NCBI GenBank assembly: GCA_964471475.1
Contig: CAYYFQ010000009.1
Location: 1-64,000 of the forward strand
Source: JAJNBD01 sp964471475
GTDB taxonomy: Bacteria; Pseudomonadota; Gammaproteobacteria; CAISUE01
Direction: 5' to 3'
Length of the DNA: 64,000 bases
Of this stretch, positions 57,989 through 64,000 are shown in pieces. The notes under the pieces were generated by a model. That model saw only the letters and a list, made by a program, of their open reading frames with translations. It was not told the DNA's origin and did not search any database. Each line of letters opens with the position of its first letter. Positions within the stretch are counted from its first letter, which is position 1. Both the position numbers and the translations under genes were made by a program.

Positions 57989-58726
57989 ATGGCCTCCTTT
58001 AAAAATAACAATAACAACACTATGAAACTCAATATAGACCAATTGCGCAAAGCGCAACAGCAGTGGACAAGGGTCCTTAAGATCTCTCGCCAATTCACAG
58101 AACACCTGACAGACGGAGAAGAAGTTTTTTTTAAAGCGCTGAAAAAGATGATCTCTGATTTCTTTCGTTTTTCATTAGGAAAAGAAACCACAGAAAAATT
58201 TGTCTGTTTATCAGCTCATACACTCTACCTTTTGGTTCGTTTAACATCACTCATGAGTTATCTTGAAACAAAATATCAAGATGTTTTTCTCTCTTCTAGA
58301 GAAGACACAGGGGCTTTGAGGCACAGCACGTTCTATGCGATATTAGATCATTCCAATCCTTTTAATAACTGCTTTCGCAAAATTATCGAGAGCGTCGATA
58401 TAGAAAATGAAGGAGGAGAGACTTTATTTATCGATTTGCTTACTAGGTATGATGATATTGCAGAAAATGCCAGTTCTTTTTCAGCTACAGTCAAGAGAGC
58501 TAATGTTAGACCAGAGTTACGCATCTTGCTAGATAATTATTGCAGTGCCATAGCTTCCTTCCTGAGTGGAAATTCCATGGGTGCACTAGTAATCCCCCCA
58601 TTGTTGAGTAGTGTCAATTCGTTAGTTGATTTGACTAAGGATCTTAATACTTTTATAGATCATATTTATAAACTTGGTTCTCTTGTTTCTCCTTTGGCGC
58701 CTCACGCACGCACCCATGGACTTTAA
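57989..58726 (+). CDS. Orphan helical protein
   Basis: No family recognised. The 245-residue product (ATG 57989; an alternative ATG 58022 removes the odd KNNNNN stretch) is soluble, mainly helical and without a signal peptide, with RTHGL at the end. A weak promoter (TTGAGA 57946, TTTAAT 57969, 17-base gap) could serve it; no ribosome site is seen for either start. It sits between repeat elements: the 152-bp palindrome upstream and family A copy 3 eight bases after its stop. Its codon use looks native. Confidence 0.55.
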   Translation: MASFKNNNNNTMKLNIDQLRKAQQQWTRVLKISRQFTEHLTDGEEVFFKALKKMISDFFRFSLGKETTEKFVCLSAHTLYLLVRLTSLMSYLETKYQDVFLSSREDTGALRHSTFYAILDHSNPFNNCFRKIIESVDIENEGGETLFIDLLTRYDDIAENASSFSATVKRANVRPELRILLDNYCSAIASFLSGNSMGALVIPPLLSSVNSLVDLTKDLNTFIDHIYKLGSLVSPLAPHARTHGL

Positions 58727-58733
58727 CTCATTA

Positions 58734-58876
58734 GACCTCTTTTGAAACGCTACTCCTACAGAAAATTTGTGTGTTGGTTCAGTGCTCGAATCCTCATGTG
58801 CTCGCATGTACACTCCGGTTCTGTGCTCCGAGCCTCCTTCAACTTTTCTTACAGGAGCGAGTTTTGAAAGAGGCCT
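58734..58876 (+). repeat. Palindromic element family A, copy 3
   Basis: GACCTCTTTTGAAAC on the left and GTTTTGAAAGAGGCC on the right are imperfect inverted repeats; the interior matches the tolA copy directly and the alaS copy in reverse complement. It starts 8 bases after the stop of the orphan gene and ends before the acyltransferase stop. It is thus an intergenic copy. Confidence 0.9.
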
Positions 58877-58910
58877 ATTCAGAAAGTATTTTTAAATACC
58901 ATAAAAAATT

Positions 58911-59837
58911 TTAATCTTGATGGTTTTGATGTCCGTAAAAACGTGCTTCCCCAGGCGGTCTGGTTTTGAATCGCTTGTATTGCCATAAATATTGCTCGGG
59001 GTGTTTGCGAATCGCATTTTCAATCATACGATTTACTTGTGAAGCATCTTGAGCTAAATCTTCGCTTGGAAAATCTCCTAGCGTATCTTCAATAAAAAAA
59101 TCATAGCCTGATAAATCGGCACGCCGATAAAAAAATAAGCCTAAAGCTTTGCTAGCGTTGTGTGCAATGAGGCGTGAAGATGTAGTAATCGTTGCCGCAG
59201 GAATATTAAAAAATGGAACAAATACGCTGTTTTGGCGCCCAGCATCGACGTCGGGAGTGTACCAAACGCTTTCTCCATTTTTTAATGCGCGAATAAGTTC
59301 GCGTAAATTATCACGTGCAATAAGTTTGTGCATAAATTGTGCGCGATAAAAATAGGTAAATGCATCCAGTAATTTTAATTTTTGTGGACGATATACTGCG
59401 GTGATAGGGATTTTTTTTTTTATCAGTCGTCCAATTAATTCAAAACTTCCTAAATGAGCGCTGATAAACAGTACTCCCATTTTTTCGTTATGGTAATGCT
59501 GCCATTTTTCAAGCCCATAAATAGTAATAGGGGGAAGTTGCTCGTCCTTAGCAAACCATGCCATGGCTGTTTCAAAAAGACTCATTCCTAGAGACTGAAA
59601 GCTTTCTTGTACCAGTTGGGCTTGTTGAGCCGGGCTTAAGCCAGGGAAGCAAAGTCGGATGTTGACTTCAGTTGTATGGCGGGCTTGACTGGCAAATTGG
59701 CGGATTAATTCGCCCACAAACTTTCCACATTGCATTTGTGTTTTGTAAGGGAGATAAGCAATTAAACGCAAAATTACAAACAAAGGAAAAATAGGCCAAT
59801 ACTTAGGATGCCAAAATTGTTGCCAAGGTGATTTCAT
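58911..59837 (-). CDS. Lipid A acyltransferase, LpxL/HtrB family
   Basis: These inner-membrane enzymes add a secondary acyl chain to Kdo-lipid A. The start is ATG 59837 (MKSPWQQFWHPKYW); a longer frame to 59894 adds 19 residues without family likeness. The 308-residue product has an N-terminal membrane helix (PIFPLFVILRLIAYL), the active-site motif SAHLGSFEL with the H-x4-E pair, VWYTPDVDAGRQNSVFVPFF (in parts), and the ending QYLWQYKRFKTRPPGE. LpxL versus LpxM cannot be told. Confidence 0.93.
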   Translation of the reverse strand: MKSPWQQFWHPKYWPIFPLFVILRLIAYLPYKTQMQCGKFVGELIRQFASQARHTTEVNIRLCFPGLSPAQQAQLVQESFQSLGMSLFETAMAWFAKDEQLPPITIYGLEKWQHYHNEKMGVLFISAHLGSFELIGRLIKKKIPITAVYRPQKLKLLDAFTYFYRAQFMHKLIARDNLRELIRALKNGESVWYTPDVDAGRQNSVFVPFFNIPAATITTSSRLIAHNASKALGLFFYRRADLSGYDFFIEDTLGDFPSEDLAQDASQVNRMIENAIRKHPEQYLWQYKRFKTRPPGEARFYGHQNHQD

Positions 59838-60154
59838 AGCTCCGGTTCTATATTCATTATAAAATTTCAGTACTACTCCTAATAAGGAGTACAATGGACC
59901 TTAATAGAGCTTATCAATATATGATTACTGATGTCAAAATTACAACACAAGTAAATTATAGTGGTAATTCCTTATGACTACTAAATTAGAGACTTCAGTT
60001 GACGCGCTCCCGGTAACCCAAGATATTTGGGCATCAATGACTTTTGCTGGCTTTAGTTACTAGTGAATTCTCAATACACCCTCATTGAGATTGCTTCATT
60101 ATTTTATATTTCTGCCATAATAAACCAGATAACAAACCAGTTTAAAGGTAAATT
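59838..60154 (+). other. Region upstream of the Phd/PIN pair
   Basis: About 317 bases. A 29-codon frame at 59974-60063 (MTTKLETSVDALPVTQDIWA..., ending FSY) is seen, without a ribosome site; it looks like a gene fragment. AAACCAG occurs twice at 60122-60128 and 60134-60140 just before the antitoxin gene, 12 bases apart, and could be an operator. Nothing else is supported. Confidence 0.4.
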
Positions 60155-60400
60155 ATGTATACAGAAATTGGCGCTTTTGATGCAAAAGCGCGTTTGTCGG
60201 AAATTTTGCGAGCGGTTAAAGAGGGGCATTCTTACACCATTACCATTAGAGGAAAACCGATCGCCAATTTAATCCCTACTCAATCTGCGTCTCAGCAAAA
60301 ATATCAAGATACCGTTGAATCGCTCCGTTCTTTCAAAAAAATTAAAGGAGTGTCGAAAAAAACATTAATGGATATGATCACAGAAGGAAGAAAAGGATGA
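60155..60400 (+). CDS. Phd/YefM-type antitoxin
   Basis: The 81-residue product starts MYTEIGAFDAKARLSEILRAVKEGHSY, the Phd/YefM fold, followed by TIRGKPIANLIP. Such proteins bind their own promoter and neutralise the toxin. AAAGG precedes ATG 60155. It overlaps the PIN-domain toxin gene by four bases, so the pair is one type II toxin-antitoxin operon. Its C-terminal helix would be the toxin-binding part. Confidence 0.9.
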   Translation: MYTEIGAFDAKARLSEILRAVKEGHSYTITIRGKPIANLIPTQSASQQKYQDTVESLRSFKKIKGVSKKTLMDMITEGRKG

Positions 60401-60825
60401 AGTTAGTATTAGATGCCTCAATGGTTTTATCTTGGGTTTTTGAGCGCTATACTTTAGCTGAACGGGAATTAGCGGATCGTGTTCTGGCGACATTTTTTCA
60501 TTTTCAAGAAGTGATTGTACCTTTCTTATGGCATACTGAAATTATTAACGCTTTTTTGATTGGCGAGCGACGCAAACTAATTACTGAAGCTAAAAGCATG
60601 GAGTATTTAAATAAGCTACATCAGTTACCTATTTTGACTGATAAGACGCAATCTTTTTTGCGACGTGAAATCATTTTTTCTTTAGCGCGTGAGTATTGTT
60701 TAACCGCCTATGATGCTGTTTATCTGGATTTGGCATTGCTCAATGGTGCTACATTAGCTACATTTGATACTAAACTTGCAAAAGCATTTGCCAATGCTGG
60801 TGGCAAAGTGTTTTGCAGCGAGTAA
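60397..60825 (+). CDS. VapC-type PIN-domain toxin
   Basis: PIN toxins are Mg-dependent ribonucleases. The 142-residue product has LVLDASMVLSW with the first catalytic Asp at residue 6, Glu in FLWHTEIINAFL, LTAYDAVYLDLAL with the third acid, and ATFDTKLAKAF with the fourth, so the active site appears complete. It is coupled to the antitoxin gene by an ATGA overlap. No frameshift is seen, so it could be active. Confidence 0.92.
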   Translation: MKLVLDASMVLSWVFERYTLAERELADRVLATFFHFQEVIVPFLWHTEIINAFLIGERRKLITEAKSMEYLNKLHQLPILTDKTQSFLRREIIFSLAREYCLTAYDAVYLDLALLNGATLATFDTKLAKAFANAGGKVFCSE

Positions 60826-60830
60826 GTGAT

Positions 60831-60856
60831 TAGGGGTGTCCCTAAAGTATTTTTTG
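60831..60856. repeat. Half copy of the 35-bp mini-element
   Basis: TAGGGGTGTCCCTAAAGTAT matches TAGGGCGTGTCCCTAAAGTAT at 62804-62823 except for the GG/GC change, then the sequence diverges. It lies 6 bases after the PIN toxin gene. Only one end is present. Confidence 0.5.
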
Positions 60857-60918
60857 GCTGCAAAAGAAGCGAAATCGGTCAATTTTAACGATCCCCCCCT
60901 CGTTAAATATCCCCCTAC

Positions 60919-61833
60919 CTACTTTCTGCTCACCAAATAGGCGCCTCCCAGCGCAATGAAGCCACCTAAAATTGCCATGGGTTTTGGCATCTCGTTTAAA
61001 AATAACCATCCCATTCCCATAGTCACTAAAGGGACCGCATAGAGTAAGCTACAGGTTTGAGTCACGCTAATTTTTGACAACAAATAAGTCCATAGAAAGT
61101 AAGCTAAGCACCCTGGAAAAATGCCTAAATAAATTGCATTGATGGTGGCCAAGGTGGGCGTATGCGTGAGGTCGGCAGAGAGCTCAGGGAAAAAGGGTAA
61201 TAACATTGCTGTTCCTCCCCAAATGGCGTAGCAAAGAAATTGTAGCGGATTAACTTTATTGAGCAAAGGTTTTTGAAGGACGGAATAAGTGCTCATGGAT
61301 ATAATTGAAATAATCATGAGTAAAAATCCCCCCGCTAAGGTGACATGATGTTTTGAATAAACCAGTGGTTGATATTTGGCATTTAAGGCGATCAGTGTTA
61401 CTCCTGAGATGCTAATTAATATTCCCCAGAGGGTAGTATATGTAAAACGCTCTCCTAAGAAAATGACGGCTAGTATGGTAGTGACGACGGGGCCTTGAGC
61501 AATTACAAAGCTTGATAAAGCTGCGGAGACGACGGTTTCACCATAATTTAAGGTAATATTATAAAGTCCAATTCCAAGTAGGCCACAAAAAGCGGCGATC
61601 CCTATTTGTTTGAGCGAAAAATGGCCTCGATTGGGGATAAAAAAGTAAATAATTGCCATGCAACCGCTTGCTGCAAGATACCGTAATAAAGCCAAACTTC
61701 CAGGATGATAATACCCCACACAATAACGAATGGAGACAAAAGCGGAAGACCAAAATAAAATAGTGGCAAGCGCAATGCTGAAGTATAAAATCTTTTTTGA
61801 TTTTTCGGTTGTTGAAGGAGTAGCCTTACGCAT
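60919..61833 (-). CDS. EamA/DMT-family transporter
   Basis: Drug/metabolite-type exporter with two EamA repeats. The 304-residue product has ten hydrophobic segments; GLYNITLNYGETVVSAALSSFVIAQGP (in parts) ends the first repeat, and PKPMAILGGFIALGGAYL the second. LGERF before segment 5 is typical. Start ATG 61833 (minus). The substrate is unknown. It is convergent with the PIN toxin gene. Confidence 0.9.
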   Translation of the reverse strand: MRKATPSTTEKSKKILYFSIALATILFWSSAFVSIRYCVGYYHPGSLALLRYLAASGCMAIIYFFIPNRGHFSLKQIGIAAFCGLLGIGLYNITLNYGETVVSAALSSFVIAQGPVVTTILAVIFLGERFTYTTLWGILISISGVTLIALNAKYQPLVYSKHHVTLAGGFLLMIISIISMSTYSVLQKPLLNKVNPLQFLCYAIWGGTAMLLPFFPELSADLTHTPTLATINAIYLGIFPGCLAYFLWTYLLSKISVTQTCSLLYAVPLVTMGMGWLFLNEMPKPMAILGGFIALGGAYLVSRK

Positions 61834-62137
61834 GCGAGTGGTTTACCTTTATGAGAGGGGAAGTTGTTATTTTTTGTGCGCATTATATACTTATTTTACT
61901 CTCAGATGCGAGCTCTAAAGTCTAGTTCTGTTAAATAGTGGTGATAGGCAATAGTCGCAACTATTCTATTCTTAAACACTATATAAGTAATCAGATAAAA
62001 AAAATAATAGGACCCTAGGAGCTGAGGAATTTACGCACCCACTTCCCAGTGAACTAAGCCACTAACGTAGCTAACATCGCTATCAATATATTATGATATA
62101 GTAACGTACATATTAACGTACATAAAAAGGAAACGTC
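61834..62137 (+). promoter_or_regulatory. Intergenic region and yefM operator
   Basis: About 300 bases between two divergent genes. TAACGTACATA is repeated directly at 62102-62112 and 62114-62124, just 13 bases before the antitoxin start. The GTAC cores recall YefM-type operators. The rest holds no gene that I can support. Confidence 0.6.
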
Positions 62138-62386
62138 ATGACTCTTACAACCGCAACCCATGCTCGCAGGGAATTTTTTGACATAATCAAAGCCGCCGCT
62201 AATAAGCACGAAATATTTCATATTCAACATCGAGAAGGTAATGTTGTACTGATGTCTGAAGAAGAATATGACAGCCTAATGGAAACCTTACACTTATTGT
62301 CTTCTGCGGAATTTAAAAAAAGCATGCAACGCTCATTAAAACAAATGCATAAAGGAGAAACTTATTCTCTTGATGAAGTCTTGTAA
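62138..62386 (+). CDS. yefM: YefM-type antitoxin
   Basis: The 82-residue product has the Phd/YefM N-terminal DNA-binding fold TATHARREFFDIIKAA, then VVLMSEEEYDSLMETLHLLSS, typical of YefM. AAGGA lies 8 bases before ATG 62138. Its stop is 2 bases before the toxin gene. It would bind and neutralise the YoeB-type toxin and repress the operon from the repeated GTAC sites. Confidence 0.92.
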   Translation: MTLTTATHARREFFDIIKAAANKHEIFHIQHREGNVVLMSEEEYDSLMETLHLLSSAEFKKSMQRSLKQMHKGETYSLDEVL

Positions 62387-62388
62387 CC

Positions 62389-62643
62389 ATGCATTATGAA
62401 ATTCGCTTCACTAAAGAAGCAACAAAAGACATAAAAAAGTTGAATGAAAAACAACGTAAAAAATTAAAAGAAATTTTACTACATCAAATAACCGTTGATC
62501 CATTTTGTGGAAAAAAACTTATCGGCGGTCTCAATGGTTGCTATTCAGTTCGTTTAAATATTCACGATAGAATTGTATATAGTATCGATGCATCCGCAAA
62601 AGTAGTCACTATTCATAAAACAAAAACTCATTACGGTAGTTAA
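62389..62643 (+). CDS. yoeB: YoeB/Txe-type mRNA interferase toxin
   Basis: The 84-residue product ends in the Txe/YoeB signature RIVYSID...VTIHKTKTHYG. Conserved features include Phe-Thr-Lys-Glu-Ala near the start (FTKEATKDIKKL), GLNGCYSVRLNIHDRIVY, and the C-terminal His-Tyr pair that acts in catalysis. It cuts ribosome-bound mRNA in the family. No disruption is seen, so it may be functional. Confidence 0.93.
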   Translation: MHYEIRFTKEATKDIKKLNEKQRKKLKEILLHQITVDPFCGKKLIGGLNGCYSVRLNIHDRIVYSIDASAKVVTIHKTKTHYGS

Positions 62644-62689
62644 AATTACTTTTTCGCCACAAATGTCCTGCGAGCTCGTGGATTTTAAA

Positions 62690-62948
62690 ATCCACTGGCG
62701 CTCTTAAGTGAGATACTTGATGAAGACGCTTATCAATCAAACTCTCAATTCCATCTGCCTCATAACGCGCAAGATAACGTCGAAACGTTCTATCGCTTAC
62801 ACCTAGGGCGTGTCCCTAAAGTATCTTTTGGGACACGCCCTAATATCTTCGCCGCTTCTTCCTGCGTTAAACGGCTTTCTTGCCAATCCTCATACACTTC
62901 TGTAAATCTCATCTTCCGGACCTCTCGTTGTAGCTCCGTCGGCTTCAT
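62690..62948 (-). pseudogene. ISNCY-type transposase N-terminal fragment, split by a mini-element
   Basis: On the minus strand, from ATG 62948, MKPTELQREVRKMRFTEVYE and SRLTQEEAAKILG read well, then the frame is broken by the 35-bp palindrome at 62806-62840. Beyond it VSDRTFRRYLARYEADGIES and LIDKRLHQVSHLRAPV continue. This is the N-terminal HTH region of ISNCY-like transposases (a multi-helix DNA-binding domain). The rest of the transposase is missing. Confidence 0.8.
62806..62840. mobile_element. 35-bp palindromic mini-element with TA target duplication
   Basis: GGGCGTGTCCC (62806-62816) and GGGACACGCCC (62830-62840) are perfect inverted repeats around 13 bases. TA flanks both ends (62804-62805, 62841-62842). 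Removing it with one TA restores the transposase frame exactly (...AKILGVSDRTFRR...), so the insertion is unusually clear. Confidence 0.85.
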
Positions 62949-62987
62949 AGATCACCTTTTCATCATAAAAAAGGAATACTATAAAAA

Positions 62988-63031
62988 CCGGACAGATTAT
63001 CTGCTACATATCCGGACAGTTTATTTGTTAC
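62988..63031. repeat. IS left-end repeats
   Basis: CCGGACAGATTATCTGCTAC (62988-63007) and CCGGACAGTTTATTTGTTAC (63012-63031) are direct repeats 40 bases upstream of the ISNCY-type transposase fragment and match the end pattern of that IS group. The IS right end is not present in the window. Confidence 0.6.
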
Positions 63032-63111
63032 CTACATCAGATTGCTGGGTAGTTGACGAAGGACAATTTATCGTTGTACCCTAAAAAAGAACAATTGATA
63101 GAAATAGGCTC

Positions 63112-63963
63112 ATGAAATTATTAGATTTTGAAGTTGGTTTAACTAAACCTTTTTTTTTAATTGCAGGTCCTTGTGTGGTAGAAAGCGAAGAATTAGCGCT
63201 ACAGTCCGCAGAGGAACTAAAAGCGATGACCAGCGCGTTAAAAATCCCTTTTATTTATAAATCGTCTTTTGATAAAGCGAATCGCTCTTCGATTGATAGT
63301 TTTCGTGGGTTAGGCTTTGAAAAAGCGTTAAAAATTTTAGAAAAGGTGAAACAACAAGTTAAGGTACCTGTCTTAACCGATGTACATGAAGACACGCCGC
63401 TGGCAGAAGTTGCCACTGTGGTGGATGTTTTGCAAACTCCAGCCTTTTTATGTCGTCAAACTAATTTTATTTTAAATGTGATGAAACAAGATTTACCCGT
63501 CAATATCAAAAAAGGTCAGTTTTTAGCGCCGCTGGATATGTTGAACGTCGTTGAAAAAGCACGTCGTTCAGGCAATCATCAAATTATGGTTTGCGAGCGC
63601 GGCGTGAGTTTTGGTTATAACAATTTGGTAGTGGATATGCGGTCTTTGGCAATCATGCGCCAAACAGGAGCGCCTGTTGTATTTGATGCCACCCATTCTG
63701 TTCAGCTGCCTGGTGGTTTAGGGAATGCAAGTGGAGGTCAGCGAGAATTTATTCCGGTTTTAGCTCGCGCAGCAGTGGCCGCAGGTGTGGCAGGCTTATT
63801 CATGGAAACGCATCCTAATCCAGATAAAGCTTTGAGCGATGGCCCCAATGCATGGCCTTTAGGGCAAATGAAGGCTTTACTGACTCAATTAAAAGAGATT
63901 GATGAGCTTGTTAAAAAGCAAGCTTTTCTTGAAAACAACGTTACGTCGGGTGGCGTCGCTTAA
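63112..63963 (+). CDS. kdsA: 3-deoxy-8-phosphooctulonate synthase (Kdo-8-P synthase)
   Basis: KdsA joins PEP and arabinose-5-phosphate to make Kdo-8-phosphate for the LPS inner core. The 283-residue product has LIAGPCVVESEELAL near the N-terminus, YKSSFDKANRSSIDSFRGLG (in parts) and FDATHSVQLPGGLGNASGGQREF (in parts), all diagnostic. Cys at CVVES-type position is the metal ligand in the metal-dependent class, but I cannot be sure which class this is. Start ATG 63112. The upstream pyrG and downstream eno of other gammaproteobacteria are not visible. Confidence 0.96.
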   Translation: MKLLDFEVGLTKPFFLIAGPCVVESEELALQSAEELKAMTSALKIPFIYKSSFDKANRSSIDSFRGLGFEKALKILEKVKQQVKVPVLTDVHEDTPLAEVATVVDVLQTPAFLCRQTNFILNVMKQDLPVNIKKGQFLAPLDMLNVVEKARRSGNHQIMVCERGVSFGYNNLVVDMRSLAIMRQTGAPVVFDATHSVQLPGGLGNASGGQREFIPVLARAAVAAGVAGLFMETHPNPDKALSDGPNAWPLGQMKALLTQLKEIDELVKKQAFLENNVTSGGVA

Positions 63964-64000
63964 TGACGGATGAACAGATTTTGCAGGTATTGCCTGTTGT
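63963..64000 (+). CDS. Start of an unidentified gene, cut by window end
   Basis: ATG 63963 overlaps the last base of the kdsA stop. The visible residues are MTDEQILQVLPV. Too little to identify; the tight coupling suggests it is co-transcribed with kdsA. Confidence 0.45.
   Translation, partial: MTDEQILQVLPV

Noticed and set aside
58622..58813. Minus-strand frame with the peptide MYMRAHEDSSTEPTHKFS
   Set aside because: It is the reading of family A copy 3 plus the antisense of the orphan gene; noted under the repeat but not called a gene.
59974..60063. 29-codon frame MTTKLETSVDALPVTQDIWA...
   Set aside because: No ribosome site or known relative; may be a gene fragment but cannot be supported as a gene.

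Overview
The window looks like chromosomal DNA of an AT-rich gammaproteobacterium, most likely a host-associated member of the Legionellales (Coxiella/Legionella/Rickettsiella side). This rests on the sequence style of the ribosomal proteins, an ATP-type PEP carboxykinase, LPS genes (kdsA, an LpxL-type acyltransferase), a cydPABX oxidase operon, several very large orphan proteins of the kind found as type IV effectors, and a heavy load of small palindromic repeats. The genus is an inference.

Layout: 1-1026 is the 3' end of tRNA-Trp, secE and nusG. The usual rplKAJL-rpoBC block does not follow; a LysP-like permease, hfq, pckA-ridA and a secreted asparagine-rich protein split by one TGA codon come instead. 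At 6500-9739 lie rpsL, rpsG and fusA (no tuf). At 9838-23333 lie the S10, spc and alpha operons in canonical order, from rpsJ to rplQ, including rpmJ but lacking rpmD. S10 has a ~65-residue basic N-terminal extension and S7 a Gly/Glu-rich insertion. At 23535-28885 are alaS, rnhB and metG. At 28963-36907, on the minus strand, are a TPR protein, rnr, glmM, icd and a small secreted protein. At 37096-39837 are an SDR-DoxX fusion, a DUF2269 protein, an outer-membrane barrel and a lipoprotein. At 40181-43183 (minus) is the oxidase operon cydP-cydA-cydB-cydX, whose two small subunits are easily overlooked, behind an FNR-type promoter. At 46019-49817 is potABCD, then a CDF transporter, an APC permease, tolA and hemA. 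The rest is accessory: orphan proteins of 666, 807 and 245 residues, a Phd/PIN and a YefM/YoeB toxin-antitoxin pair, an LpxL-type acyltransferase, an EamA transporter, IS remnants, and finally kdsA.

The most unusual feature is a family of ~140-bp palindromic elements. One copy sits in frame inside alaS and adds about 46 residues to the catalytic domain of AlaRS. A second ends at the start codon of tolA, and a third lies between two genes. All three copies are open in the same reading frame and encode the same peptide. This recalls the palindromic elements of Rickettsia, but in a gammaproteobacterium. At least five other palindromic repeat families share the window: a 192-bp MITE pair with 9-10 bp target duplications, a 152-bp element, a 144-bp element that supplies the hemA stop codon, an adjacent ~127-bp palindrome, and a 35-bp mini-element whose precise removal (with one TA) restores a transposase frame.
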